Shown: positions 34,439 to 44,203, counted from the stretch's first letter. The stretch is 64,000 nucleotides of DNA from Streptomyces sp. R302 (GCF_012927245.1 NZ_JABBGE010000005.1:558001-622000); one strand, 5' to 3'. Numbers and translations are program-made. Notes: generated by a model from the sequence alone, not told the origin.

Positions 34439-34702
34439 TCAGCGGCGAATGAACCGCAGGTGGTGGACGGTGGACCGATCAGCGACGGCGATCAGACACA
34501 TCAGGAACCCCCAGCCCAGCGCGGCCGGGTCACCCCCCGCCCAGATCACCCAGATCACGATGATCAGCACGACGAGGATGCTCAGCCGCAGCTTTACATC
34601 CCAGGCACGAATCGTGCCCAGGCGTGGAACAGGCCAGCCCCCAATGGTAGTTTCACGGGAAGCCGGGGGCAGCTGATTCCCGCCCCGGTTTCGATCGAAC
34701 AT
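34439..34702 (-). CDS. Small membrane protein
   Basis: An 87-residue product. ATG 34702 follows GAAAGGAAAG. Two hydrophobic segments (LRLSILVVLIIVIWVIWA and GWGFLMCLIAVAD) come after a polar N-terminus of 35 residues. It is upstream of the zinc-finger regulator on the same strand, 137 bases apart. No family recognised. Confidence 0.6.
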   Translation of the reverse strand: MFDRNRGGNQLPPASRETTIGGWPVPRLGTIRAWDVKLRLSILVVLIIVIWVIWAGGDPAALGWGFLMCLIAVADRSTVHHLRFIRR

Positions 34703-34730
34703 GGCACTTTCCTTTCAGTTTGATCGGCAC

Positions 34731-34766
34731 AGGCCCCGAGAGTGGACGCAACCCACCTCGGGGCCT
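34731..34766. terminator. GC-rich hairpin upstream of the small membrane-protein gene
   Basis: A 10-bp perfect stem AGGCCCCGAG/CTCGGGGCCT (34731-34740, 34757-34766) with 16 bases between. It looks like a terminator, but no intact gene ends here on either strand, so it may belong to a lost gene or act as an attenuator. Confidence 0.4.
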
Positions 34767-35998
34767 TCTGCGTGTCAGACAATGGACTGAACACGAGAGA
34801 ACCTACAGCCACTCGGAGCCCAGCCCGCACGGCCCACTACCTCATGGGAATCACCCGCCCAGCCATGCAAGAAATTTGCCCACGAGTAACTCGAAAAGCA
34901 AGCTGAAAAAACTGATCGATCTCGCGCAAGGTTCAGTCATAGAAAGGCCGGTGACGGATCGATGAGGGTGGAGATCGGTACATCCCCGCACTCGCGAGGC
35001 CAACAGTGGTAATGGCACACAAGTCGTGAGGGATTCACCCGTTCGGCCTACAGCGAAGGGGGGCGGATGCAAGAAGTGGGGGCGCGGGGGAACCGAACTG
35101 CGCCGTAGTGCGTCCGCCTTCCGTCGCGGTGGCGGCCCGCACGCAGAGGAGGCGTTCACCCCGGCCGAGGGAACCGGCAGGGAGCGGCGAAACGGCATCC
35201 GCCTTCGCCCGTGTCTCCTGTCCGAAGCGCTGCGCCGAACCGCCCCCGCGAAGATGCCGTAGCTACTGCCCATGACGCCGATCCGTACGACCCGAGAGCG
35301 GACTGGCGCATCCTCGAAACCCGCGTGGCCTCAAGAAGAAACACGGACGGTGCCCGTCGCCGGGAGGGCGGGGACCGCTGCCTCGGCAGGGCCGCGGTCG
35401 CCTCCACCGGCCCCTCAAGGATGTCCGCGGTCCGGCCGGCGGCGTCCTCTTCCCCGACGGCGGCAGTATCGTCTTCGGCAGCCTCTCGTGCCTGGAGGAG
35501 GGAGTCGAAAACGAGCCGGCGGACGGGCGGATGCCGTACGCACCCGCTGCGGCCCTGTCGCCGCGGTGAGGCTCTGTGCGGTTCGACGCGGCCGACGCGG
35601 CAGACGTCCGCGTCGCCGCCGCATCCGGACGCCCGCACTACCAGACAACCTTGAGCACGGGATCCCTCGTTGTCCGCCACGCTCGGCAGCCCCCGTTCGC
35701 CTGGCGGCAAAACAGCACACCCCCGGGCCCCTCGCGGGGGCCTGCTTCTCCCCGGGGCTGGCCTGTACCGGAACCCCTGCCGCCTCCAGGCGCCGCACCC
35801 GGCGCACAGACTCAGGCGGCGCGGTGCCCCCTGGTCCGCCGCCGGCAGGCAGGCCGGAGGCGGTGGACGGGCTGCAGCGGGTGTTCGTCCTGTCCTTCGG
35901 GGAAGCGGAAGCCGCTCCTGCCCACCACGACTGGATCCGCGATCCGCAGCCCGCTACTGTATGAGCGTCATCGAATATCTGATCTGGCATGGCCGAGG
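34767..35998. other. Long gap with one gene remnant
   Basis: No intact gene in more than 1.2 kb. On the plus strand, 35414-35569 reads as good protein (LKDVRGPAGGVLFPDGGS, then FGSLSCLEEGVENEPADGRM) and stops at TGA 35567, but it has no start. Sequence before it in another frame (DADPYDPRADWRILETR at about 35270-35320) may be the same gene before a frameshift. The rest, including 35600-35960, has only antisense-like open frames. It is probably decayed DNA plus the promoter of the gene at 35999. Confidence 0.35.
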
Positions 35999-36616
35999 GT
36001 GGATGTGCTTCTGACGACGAGCCAAGCCGCTGCGGAACTCGGCTGCGCGGTCACGACCTTCCGGCGTCTGGTGCATGCGGGCCTGATCCCGGGAGTGGTC
36101 AGCAGGGGAGTGCGGGTGATGGTCCCGCTGGAAACCGTCCAGGCTCTCCGCACGAGGCGTACGGCCGCCCTGCACCGCTTGCCCGCAGACGAGATCGCCG
36201 TGCTCCGTGTACGGGGAGCCGAATCCCCTCACGCCGGTGCTAGCGCCGGCCGGCAGGGGTTCTCCGCCGCTGCACCGACCTCGGACCTGCTGGCGAACCT
36301 GCGCGGTTGGTGGCGCTGTGACGCCCCAAGCGTTGCCGCGGGAGGCGTTCTGCCGGTCACCGTCGCCGGGTACGTCGTCGCAGTCCTGACGAATCTGCAC
36401 CAGTGGGAGACCAACAGCGAAGGGCGGACACTCTTTTCCGACGCCGTACTCGCCGGCCACGTCACCGATCTCGCCCGGCCCACCGTCCACCTCACCGCCC
36501 AGGACGCCACCGACAGGGCAACCGCCCAGCTCCTGCTGGGAGCCCGGCTCGCCTCCGACTCCGGCGGCCCGATCGCATATGTCTCCACCCGCAACCCCGA
36601 CGTGACCCAGGGATGA
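35999..36616 (+). CDS. Helix-turn-helix protein, first gene of a coupled trio
   Basis: GTG 35999 is chosen because clear coding begins there; the open frame to 35576 is Arg/Pro-rich noise. The product has 205 residues. An excisionase/MerR-like helix-turn-helix lies at the N-terminus: LLTTSQAAAELGCAVTTFRR, then GLIPGVVSRGVRVMVPLETV. The C-terminal part (LLANLRGWWRCDAPSVAAGG, VVAVLTNLHQWETN) is unknown. The stop overlaps the next start (ATGA). It may regulate or assist the Tap-like protein encoded next. Confidence 0.65.
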   Translation: MDVLLTTSQAAAELGCAVTTFRRLVHAGLIPGVVSRGVRVMVPLETVQALRTRRTAALHRLPADEIAVLRVRGAESPHAGASAGRQGFSAAAPTSDLLANLRGWWRCDAPSVAAGGVLPVTVAGYVVAVLTNLHQWETNSEGRTLFSDAVLAGHVTDLARPTVHLTAQDATDRATAQLLLGARLASDSGGPIAYVSTRNPDVTQG

Positions 36617-38706
36617 CGATGGACGCCAAGGCCTATAACGCGACACTCGCCGAACTGCGCAAGGATCGCGACCAGATCAAGAAGGCGGAAGCCGCTCTCG
36701 CCTCCCTCGAAGAGGCCCGGGACAAAAAGATCCGCACGCTCGCCGGATACGAGAAGGCCAACGCCGAACGTATCGCTCCCGCAGCCGGCCTGGGGCTGGC
36801 CGACATCGCGCGCATCGCCCCGGCCCTCGCACCCCCCGCCCTCCACAGCAGCGAGCCGGCCGCACCCGACGGCCCGACGGACGACAGCCCATCCCCACAC
36901 GTCCCCTCCGACATCACCCCCACCGGTGCGGCCCCCCGTGCGGCGGCCTCCACCCGTACGCAGCCGCAGAGCCCTGCCCGCGAGGACCGCCAGGACCCCA
37001 CCCCGCCGCCCGCTTCCGCCCCCGGACAAGACCGTGAACTGCCCGCGATCCCCGACGGACCGCAGGGCGACCGCTGGTTCGCCCACACCCCGAACCTCAC
37101 CTCCACCCACCCCAACTTCACCCAGCAGGCCCGCTCCACCGTCTTCCTCGACACCACTACCGGCGTCCTGGTCCACCGCGACCAGACTCTGCGCCTGAAC
37201 CTTCCCGACACCACGGCCGCGACCATCCTCAAGGCCGTCTTCCACGCCATCCCGGAGGGCACCGAGCGGATTTTCATCACCGCCGGAGACCCCTGGCACC
37301 ACCAGGCCGACCAGCATCCCTTCCTCAAGGACGCCGTCGCCGCCTGGCTCAACGCCCCCATCCCCGGCTGGCGCACCGACACCGGCCGCGGCAAGGACAA
37401 GATGGCCGGCCACTTCGTCCACCCCCGCAACCCCGTCGCCCGCTACCAGAGCGACAACGGCCAGTTCCACGTCGAGATCCGCTCGGTGGGGGAATGGTTC
37501 GACCCCGAAGGCGCCGACCCCACCACCGTCCGCGACGCGTTCGTCCTGCTGTGGAAAACCCTGCGCGCCCACTGGAACGACGCCGTCCTGATGGGCTCCC
37601 CGTCCCAGACCGGCCGCGACCTGTGGACCCGCACCATCCCCACCCGCGGTCAGCACGCCGACGGCTACCCCGTCCTGTCTGAAGAGCTCCGCGTTCTCCT
37701 GCACGCGACCGCCGGCCAGGGTCGCACCGAACTCCTCGCCCCACCCGTTGTCCCCGAGCAGCTGCCCGCCCTGGTCGAATACGACCGCACGTTCGCCTAC
37801 GCCAAGCACACCTGGAAATCACCCGTCGGCACCCCCCGCCGCATTACCAGCCGCACCTTTGCCTCCTGGAGCGAGAAAGAGCAGGCCAAGGCCCTTTACG
37901 GCTGCGGCCACTGGCACGTGCGTGTCACCGTCCCCGACACCTGGAACCACGTCGGCCTCCTGCCCGCCCCCGCCCCCGGCGACCGTGCCTGGCACTACCC
38001 CGCGACCCCCGGCACTACCTTCACCACCTGGGCCGGCGGCCCCGAAATCCACACCGCGCTGACCAACCCGCTCACCCCCTGGCACATCGAGATCCTCGAC
38101 GGCCTCCTCTTCGACGACGGCAAACCCCTCGACGACTGGGCCAAGAAACTCAAAGAAGCCTGGGCCACCCTCGCCGCCCAGGCCGACCTCCACGGCGACC
38201 CCGCTCAGCGACAGGCCGCCCACCTCGCCTCACGCGCCGTCCGCTCCCTGCTCCTCTACGGCATCGGCTCCTTCGCCCAGCGCCCCCGCACGGTCACCGG
38301 CACCACTCCCCGCACCCACGAACGCGATGTCCCCGCCGACGCCGAGATCATCGGCTTCACCGACGAGACCATCACCTGGCAGCGCCCCACCGGCTTCACC
38401 CGAGACCCCAACGCCCACCCCGAATGGGCCGCCGCCATCTGGTCCGGCGCCCGCGCCGCCCTGCTCTCCCAGCGCCACCGCGACGACAACACCTACGCCG
38501 GCGCCCTGCACACCCCGCCCGGCACCGTCGTCGCCTTCCGCACCGACGCCCTCTACCTCACCACGCCTCAGCCCTGGCCCTACCACGGCCAGCCCGGCGA
38601 CTACCTCAACAAAGGCCACCTCACCGGCCCCCTCGCCGCCCCCACCACCGAAGAGCAGCTTCTCGCACTGCGCGACGCCGGCCGCACAGCCCTCAAGGAG
38701 TCCTGA
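36613..38706 (+). CDS. Large Tap-like protein with possible polymerase-like palm
   Basis: 697 residues, the same length as the longest Tap frame. An N-terminal coiled coil (residues 1-60, Lys/Glu-rich) and a Pro-rich linker (70-145) come first. Three motifs then occur in the order seen in Tap and in B-family DNA polymerases: LVEYDRTFAYAKH (about 386-398; Tap GIDINLAFVAAA), RSLLLYGIGSF (about 543-553; Tap KATGKGGIGKL) and IIGFTDETITWQ (about 578-589; Tap LSDCAVY). The region before the second motif, WHIEILDGLLFDDGKPLDDW, also parallels Tap's QAYLRDDKGRYLAPW. I infer a shared fold, perhaps a replication or end-binding factor. ATG 36613 overlaps the previous stop; ATG 36619 is an alternative. 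Confidence 0.6.
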   Translation: MTMDAKAYNATLAELRKDRDQIKKAEAALASLEEARDKKIRTLAGYEKANAERIAPAAGLGLADIARIAPALAPPALHSSEPAAPDGPTDDSPSPHVPSDITPTGAAPRAAASTRTQPQSPAREDRQDPTPPPASAPGQDRELPAIPDGPQGDRWFAHTPNLTSTHPNFTQQARSTVFLDTTTGVLVHRDQTLRLNLPDTTAATILKAVFHAIPEGTERIFITAGDPWHHQADQHPFLKDAVAAWLNAPIPGWRTDTGRGKDKMAGHFVHPRNPVARYQSDNGQFHVEIRSVGEWFDPEGADPTTVRDAFVLLWKTLRAHWNDAVLMGSPSQTGRDLWTRTIPTRGQHADGYPVLSEELRVLLHATAGQGRTELLAPPVVPEQLPALVEYDRTFAYAKHTWKSPVGTPRRITSRTFASWSEKEQAKALYGCGHWHVRVTVPDTWNHVGLLPAPAPGDRAWHYPATPGTTFTTWAGGPEIHTALTNPLTPWHIEILDGLLFDDGKPLDDWAKKLKEAWATLAAQADLHGDPAQRQAAHLASRAVRSLLLYGIGSFAQRPRTVTGTTPRTHERDVPADAEIIGFTDETITWQRPTGFTRDPNAHPEWAAAIWSGARAALLSQRHRDDNTYAGALHTPPGTVVAFRTDALYLTTPQPWPYHGQPGDYLNKGHLTGPLAAPTTEEQLLALRDAGRTALKES

Positions 38707-39413
38707 TGCCCTCCAGTGATTCCCAGGCTCCGCAGCTCAACGAAGCCGCCCGCCTTGCCGACGAACTCCAGGCCGCGGGCTTCACCAAGAGCAGCATCGC
38801 CCGCATCATCGACCGCGACGCCTCCCTCGTCTCGCAGTTCTACACACGAGGCAAAGGCGCCGCCTTCGTCCCCGCCCTCACTCGCGTGCTCGCTGCCGTC
38901 CACACCGCGGGCATCACCGACCCCGACGCCCTCGCCGACATCGCCGCCCCCCACATCACCCGACGCACCACCACCTCTGGCTCCCGGGCCCGCGTCCGCA
39001 CCAAAGCCGTTCTCATCACCCCCGCCGGAACCGGCACCGGCCGCGCCGGCGCCCAGGCCATCGCCTCCGGCGCCGCACGCCTGCGCCCACTGATCGCCGA
39101 AGCCGCCCGCCAGGGCCTCCGTCTCGCCTTCACCATCCGCATGCCCAAGAGCGGCTACACCCTCGCCTCGGGCAGCCGAGCCGACTCACCGGGCATCCGC
39201 CGCGACGTCGTCCAACGCGCCGATCACACCGAGGAACGCTCCTACGGATCTGCCGCAACGGGAGGCTTCGACGCCGCCGACTTCGCTCACCGCATCGATG
39301 CGGCAGGCGGCGACGTCACAGCCGCCGTTCACAGGTGGCTCCTTGAAACGGGCCGCATCCACCAGGACGCCCACATCACCCACCTCGAAGTACGGACCTG
39401 GCGCCGCCGCTGA
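38706..39413 (+). CDS. Helix-turn-helix protein coupled to the Tap-like gene
   Basis: 235 residues; the start overlaps the previous stop by one base (TGATG). An N-terminal helix-turn-helix is visible (LQAAGFTKSSIARIIDRDAS, then LVSQFYTRGKGAAFVPALTR). The middle is a basic, Arg/Ala-rich domain (GAARLRPLIAEAARQGLRLA) with TIRMPKSGYTLASGS. The C-terminus reads DAADFAHRIDAAGGDVTAAV. It could be a plasmid replication or partition protein, but no family is recognised. The tight coupling suggests a complex with the two upstream products. Confidence 0.6.
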   Translation: MPSSDSQAPQLNEAARLADELQAAGFTKSSIARIIDRDASLVSQFYTRGKGAAFVPALTRVLAAVHTAGITDPDALADIAAPHITRRTTTSGSRARVRTKAVLITPAGTGTGRAGAQAIASGAARLRPLIAEAARQGLRLAFTIRMPKSGYTLASGSRADSPGIRRDVVQRADHTEERSYGSAATGGFDAADFAHRIDAAGGDVTAAVHRWLLETGRIHQDAHITHLEVRTWRRR

Positions 39414-39785
39414 CCCCTCACACCGCAAGAGCGAGCCGGACACCTGAGAGGCCTACACGCTTAGGCGACGCCCGACGCACGCCAGACCACCAGAATCCGG
39501 CCGCAGGGGCGCCGCGGCCTTTCCACAACAAGCCAGGTGACCTGCGCATCGCGCCGAAAGCAAACAGTCCGCGCAGCTTTCAGCCACACGGCCGTCGGCG
39601 TCAGCAGCCACCTCCCCGAACTACGCCGTCACACCCCCACCGGCTTCACGTCCGCAAGAACCCCACCGGCTCCACCCTCGCCCACCTGACCGAAGCCACC
39701 GAATAACCTGGCACCCACCAAGCAGAGAGGGGCCCCAACTAGTCCCCCTGCACCAGCCGGCCGACCCCGTTGGAGCGGTACACAC
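39414..39785. other. Intergenic region before the second helicase
   Basis: About 370 bases with no convincing gene or hairpin. It presumably contains the helicase promoter. A GTTGGAG element about ten bases before ATG 39786 may serve as ribosome-binding site. Confidence 0.35.
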
Positions 39786-42098
39786 ATGCCCGAGATCGAG
39801 CTGCGCCCGCACCAGCAGGAAGCCGTCACCGCAGCCGTCAAAGCACTGCGCACCCATTCCCGGGCCACCGTGGTCGCCGCTTGCGGCACGGGAAAGACCT
39901 TCATCGCCGCCCGCACCACAGCCCGCCTCACCCCACGCGGCAGGACCCTGGTCCTGCTGCCCACCCTGGACCTGCTGTCCCAGACCGCCCGCTCCTGGCA
40001 CACCGCAGGCCGCAAAGGCACCACGGTCGCCGTCTGCTCGGCCAGGCAGGCCTCCGACCACACGCCGGTCGGCGACCTGCCCATGACCACCAGCCCTGCC
40101 GAACTCGCCGCCCTCACCACCACCGGCGGGGCGGTGACCGTCTACGCCACCTACGCCTCCCTGCCCGCCGTCGTCACCGCCCACCACGCTCACGGCCTTC
40201 CTCCCTGGGACCTGCTGGTCGTCGACGAGGCCCACCGCACCGCAGGCCGCCTCGGCAAAGCCTGGGCCGCCGTTCACCACGACGACCAGGTCCCCGCCCA
40301 CCACCGCCTTTACCTCACTGCCACCCCCCGGGTCTGGGACGCCGACGCAGACGCCGACCGAGACGGGGACGCCGACACCGTCGCCTCCATGGACGACGAA
40401 ACTCTCTTCGGTCCCGTCGCATACCGCCTCACCCTCTCCGACGCCATCGACCTCGGCCTGCTAGCCGACTACCAGATCCTCGTCCCTGTCATCGACGACA
40501 CCACCCTGCGCGATTGGCTCGCCACCGGACCCGGCGCCGGCGCCGACGGCCTGCGCCTGGCCGGCCGCCAGGTCGCCGTCCTTAAAGCCATCCACGACCA
40601 CAAACTCCGCCGCGTCCTCACCTTCCACCACCGCGTCCAAGACGCCCGCGCCTTCGCCACCACCCTCCCCGACACCGCCGCCGCCCTCCCCGGAGAACTA
40701 CAGCCCCAAGGCCTGTGGTCACAGTGGATCAGCGGCACCCACCCACCGCGCGTGCGCCGCCGCATCCTCCTTGACTACGCCACCCACACCCACCCCGAAC
40801 AACCCGCCGTCCTGGCCAATGCCCGCGTTCTCGGCGAAGGCATCGACGTCCCCGCCATCGACGCCGTCGTGTTCGCCGACCCCAAGAACAGCCCCGTCGA
40901 CACCGTCCAAGCCGTCGGCCGCGCCCTGCGCCAACAACCCGGCGCAAGCAAAAGAGCCACCCTGATCGTCCCCGTCTACCTCACCCCTGACGAAAGCCCC
41001 GACGACCTCCTCGGCGCTGACGCCTACACCCCCCTATGGCGCACCATCCAAGCCCTGCGCGCCCACGACAGCCGCCTCGAAGCACGCCTCGCCGACCCCC
41101 GCACCCACCGCCCCACCCTCACCGGCGAACCCGGCCACTGGCTCCACTTCGACCGTCCCACAGGCGCCGACGAAATCGCCCTCGCCCTCACCCTGCGCGT
41201 CCTCAAACCCAAAAGCGCCGAATGGCGCCGCGGCCTCGCCACAGCCCGCCGCTTCCACCGCACCCACCACCACCTCGACGTCCCCCAGACATACGAGGAC
41301 CTGGCTGGCTACCCCCTGGGCCGCTGGATCACCTGGCAGCGCCACCTCCACAACCAAAACGCCCTCGACCCCGCCCGCACCCACGCCCTCGAACAACTCG
41401 ACATCGTCTGGAACCCCCGCCAGCAGGCCTGGGACCGAGGCCTCGCCCACGCAGCCGCCTACGCCACCACTCACGGCCACCTCGCCGCCCCTGTCGACCA
41501 CCACGACCCCGAAACCGGCTTCGCCCTCGGCCGCTGGCTCGCCACCCAACGCAAACGCGCCGCCCAGCTCACCCCGGCCCGCACCCAGGCGCTCGATGAC
41601 CTCGACCCGCATTGGAACCCTCCCTGGCCCCTGACCTGGCAGCGCATGTACCACACGGCGCGACGCCACGAGCAGAGCGGCCACCCCCTCATCACCGTTC
41701 CACGGCACTTCCAGACGGCAAACGGCGAACGCCTGGGGGAGTGGCTCCACGCCCAGCGCACCAATCCGCCCCAGGCTTCGGAGCAACTATGCCTGCTCGC
41801 CTGCCTGAACCTGGCAGGGCAGGACCCGGACTCGAACGCTGCTGCGCCCTTGAGACGGTCCTCCGGTGGGCGGGACCGCGCCTTCCAGCAAGGTCTCACC
41901 GCACTCAGACAGTTCTATGCCCGGGAAGGACACAGTCGTGTGCCGCAACGACACACAGAGGAACTCCCCTCCGGATCCGTACGCCTCGGCCAGTGGCTCA
42001 GCAACATCCGCCGGCGATGGGACCGGCTACCCCTTGAACGCCAGCAAGCACTGATGGCCATGGGCCTTACGCCCCCAGCACCACAGATCATTCCTTAA
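39786..42098 (+). CDS. SF2 helicase with helicase-associated repeats (copy 2)
   Basis: A 770-residue paralogue of the gene at 16583-18943. Motifs: AACGTGKTFIAA (Walker A), VVDEAHRTAG (DEAH), LTATPRVWD, RVLGEGIDVPAIDAVVFAD and VQAVGRALRQQPG (motif VI). Helicase-associated repeats fill the C-terminal third (HHHLDVPQTYEDLAGYPLGR, WITWQRHLHNQNALD and similar). It is of the type related to telomere-linked TtrA helicases. It lies downstream of the Tap-like trio, as copy 1 lies beside the tap/tpg region, suggesting that this gene class travels with replicon-end functions. Intact. Confidence 0.85.
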   Translation: MPEIELRPHQQEAVTAAVKALRTHSRATVVAACGTGKTFIAARTTARLTPRGRTLVLLPTLDLLSQTARSWHTAGRKGTTVAVCSARQASDHTPVGDLPMTTSPAELAALTTTGGAVTVYATYASLPAVVTAHHAHGLPPWDLLVVDEAHRTAGRLGKAWAAVHHDDQVPAHHRLYLTATPRVWDADADADRDGDADTVASMDDETLFGPVAYRLTLSDAIDLGLLADYQILVPVIDDTTLRDWLATGPGAGADGLRLAGRQVAVLKAIHDHKLRRVLTFHHRVQDARAFATTLPDTAAALPGELQPQGLWSQWISGTHPPRVRRRILLDYATHTHPEQPAVLANARVLGEGIDVPAIDAVVFADPKNSPVDTVQAVGRALRQQPGASKRATLIVPVYLTPDESPDDLLGADAYTPLWRTIQALRAHDSRLEARLADPRTHRPTLTGEPGHWLHFDRPTGADEIALALTLRVLKPKSAEWRRGLATARRFHRTHHHLDVPQTYEDLAGYPLGRWITWQRHLHNQNALDPARTHALEQLDIVWNPRQQAWDRGLAHAAAYATTHGHLAAPVDHHDPETGFALGRWLATQRKRAAQLTPARTQALDDLDPHWNPPWPLTWQRMYHTARRHEQSGHPLITVPRHFQTANGERLGEWLHAQRTNPPQASEQLCLLACLNLAGQDPDSNAAAPLRRSSGGRDRAFQQGLTALRQFYAREGHSRVPQRHTEELPSGSVRLGQWLSNIRRRWDRLPLERQQALMAMGLTPPAPQIIP

Positions 42099-42170
42099 AT
42101 CAGTCGAAATCATGGCCCTCCTACCTCCCTCTCGCCACCCACGGGACAGCGCCGTTCGATTGCTGAGCCC

Positions 42171-42440
42171 TCAGCTGCTTCGCCGCCTCGTCGTCGCGGT
42201 GAATGCCTGGTAGTCGGTGATGCGGACGAGTCGCTTGTAGCAGCGGTTGGTTGCGGGGAGGTCGAGGAAGGCCAGGTAATTGCGGGGAGGCGTTCGTAGC
42301 GGTGGTTGAGCTGGCGGGAGCCAGTCAGCCGGGACATGGTCGGCTCGATTACCCAACGTCGACGCCCGAGGCGTTCCGATGTCTCGATGCCCTTGCGCGC
42401 GATGCGGACGCGGCTCGTTGTGGGGCTGCGCGGCGGTGTA
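42171..42440 (-). pseudogene. IS5-family transposase remnant (C-terminal end)
   Basis: The minus strand reads IARKGIETSERLGRRRWVIE followed by PTMSRLTGSRQLNHRYER, the end of an IS5-type DDE transposase (catalytic Glu in the RWVIE segment). A one-base frameshift at the RYER position moves the rest into another frame, PRNYLAFLDLPATNRCYKRL. The N-terminal two thirds and the inverted ends are missing. Confidence 0.7.
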
Positions 42441-42446
42441 CGACGC

Positions 42447-42731
42447 TCAGCGGGGCGGCCACCCGCCGCAGCGTACGCAGGATGTCAGTACTGGCAGCCC
42501 GCGTTGCCGGGCCTCTTCCATACGCGGAATGACAGTGCTGCGTGAAACCTCGTTTACGTGCCAGACACCGCTGCTTTCCACTGTCCTGCCGTCCTCGGGG
42601 GCGACGGGACAGGCTGATGCATGGACGGCGAGGCGAACGTGCTGGCCGGAGAAGCGTGTGAGCGTCGCGAGCCGGAACAGGTCGGACGGCAGGGCGGACG
42701 CACACGAAGTGCTGGCATCGGCAGACACCAC
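42447..42731 (-). CDS. Doubtful or truncated hypothetical protein
   Basis: A 94-codon frame next to the IS5 remnant. It reads moderately like protein (SDLFRLATLTRFSGQHVRLA, TVESSGVWHVNEVSRSTVIP, RGLPVLTSCVRCGG) but starts at GTG without a clear ribosome-binding site. It may be a gene truncated when the IS inserted. The sequence from 42732 to 42934 holds nothing I can identify. Confidence 0.3.
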   Translation of the reverse strand: MVSADASTSCASALPSDLFRLATLTRFSGQHVRLAVHASACPVAPEDGRTVESSGVWHVNEVSRSTVIPRMEEARQRGLPVLTSCVRCGGWPPR

Positions 42732-42934
42732 GGCACCCTATGCGGTTGTCCCGCAGCCTGTCGCCGTTGGCGTGCGAGCTGGACAACGGAGTCGAGCGGG
42801 CCGGTGTTTCGCATCCTGCCGCACCTGAAGTGTCCTCTTGCCGGGAGAGATCCCAGATTGGACCGCAGTGTCTGCACGCGCGGCACGGTGCCTCCCTCAC
42901 TGCGGCACGTCCGACCGCGGTCAGCACCTCATGC

Positions 42935-44041
42935 TCAGAGTCCTGTCCGTACGGGGACAGCCAACTCGGCAGAGGGGGGATCCGGTTTTCCGGGTTCCGG
43001 CAGGGTTCTCCGGCGTCCGGTACGTGTGCCTTCCCGCAGGAGGGATGTGTCGGGCCAGTTCCACGCCAGGTCTTCTCCGCCGGCGAACGAGCAGCTCTGC
43101 AGCATGCCGGAATCCAGCAGGTCCTGAGCGATGACGAGGAGCCGGTGCAGGGCCATGCCGCACATCCGGGCCAGCGTGTGGCTGTCAGCGGCACCCTTTT
43201 GGAGCGAGGGCTGTGTATGGGCCTGGAGCGTCACCATGGCGAGCCGGGCCACGGAATTGGTGTGCCGAAGAGCTGAGCCGGACGACTCCAGCAGAGCCCA
43301 GTGCGCCGCCCGGGAGCGAGGGCCGCGTCCGGGAAGGCCGGTGAGGGGATCGTTGAGCTGGGCCTGCATTCCCGGCGGTGTGGGAGCGACGTTGAGGAAC
43401 CAGCGGGCATCGAGCAGTTCCTGCCACAGTGGTCCGGTATCGCCCAAACTCATGCCACGGATCAGTCCGTGGGGGAGGATGAGGGAGCCGTCGGCGTCGC
43501 AGCGCAGCACGCTTTGCAGGGCCAGCAGGCGGGCTTCGGGGGAGGTGTGGAACGGCAGGGAGGCGGCGAGGAGGCTGAGCATGTCCCGGACCAGGGCACG
43601 CTCCCTGCCCGGCCTGCTGGTTCTACGGCGGCGCGGCCTCGTCCGGTCGGTGGCAGGCAGGTCGCTGAGGGCGGTGTCCGGCACCACCGAGGTGTGGTGC
43701 ATCGCGCCGGCGCATGCCGCGCAGGTGTCGGCGAGCCGCCAGACCCGACCTGCTCTCTCGCAGGTCAGTACGAGCAAAAGGGGACCGTCGCAGCCACGGT
43801 GACGGGGATGCCAGCGGCATCCGCGTTCATGGCACTGGCAGGTCCGCAGGTACGGGGGAAGGAGCGAGCGCCGGGCGTGCCGGGCGAGGTGCGCGAGCGC
43901 TGCTGACCGTGCGGTGAAGCCCTGCGCGAGGTGGGGGCGTGTGGGGCACTGCGCGCAGACGAGGACGGGCCCTTGGGGCTCGGGGTGCAGCTCGACGATC
44001 CAGGTTCGCGTCATCCGCAGGTGCGCGGCACGCACTGTCAC
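42935..44041 (-). CDS. Cys-rich hypothetical protein
   Basis: GTG 44041 with GGAAGGAG eight bases upstream gives 368 residues. The N-terminal 130 residues have several probable zinc ligands: CAQCPTRPH, CQCHERGCRWHPRHRGC, LTCERAGRVWRLADTCAACA. The rest is helical (VRDMLSLLAASLPFH, EARLLALQSVLRCDADGSL, ARMCGMALHRLLVIAQDLL) with no catalytic motif recognised. It is divergent from a small XRE protein, a pairing that suggests a regulatory unit. Function unknown. Confidence 0.65.
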   Translation of the reverse strand: MTVRAAHLRMTRTWIVELHPEPQGPVLVCAQCPTRPHLAQGFTARSAALAHLARHARRSLLPPYLRTCQCHERGCRWHPRHRGCDGPLLLVLTCERAGRVWRLADTCAACAGAMHHTSVVPDTALSDLPATDRTRPRRRRTSRPGRERALVRDMLSLLAASLPFHTSPEARLLALQSVLRCDADGSLILPHGLIRGMSLGDTGPLWQELLDARWFLNVAPTPPGMQAQLNDPLTGLPGRGPRSRAAHWALLESSGSALRHTNSVARLAMVTLQAHTQPSLQKGAADSHTLARMCGMALHRLLVIAQDLLDSGMLQSCSFAGGEDLAWNWPDTSLLREGTRTGRRRTLPEPGKPDPPSAELAVPVRTGL

Positions 44042-44203
44042 AGCGGTGAACTCCTTCCAACGGCTCGTACCTGCTGCCGGGCAAGGTGGTGAGCCCGGAC
44101 GGCGGCACACGGTAGTGCACCCAGGGCGGCTCGCCGAAGATCACGCAAAATAGGGCAGAGGTCTGCACTGACATGGCGGACGGGCGCCACGTCGGATGAG
44201 CAA

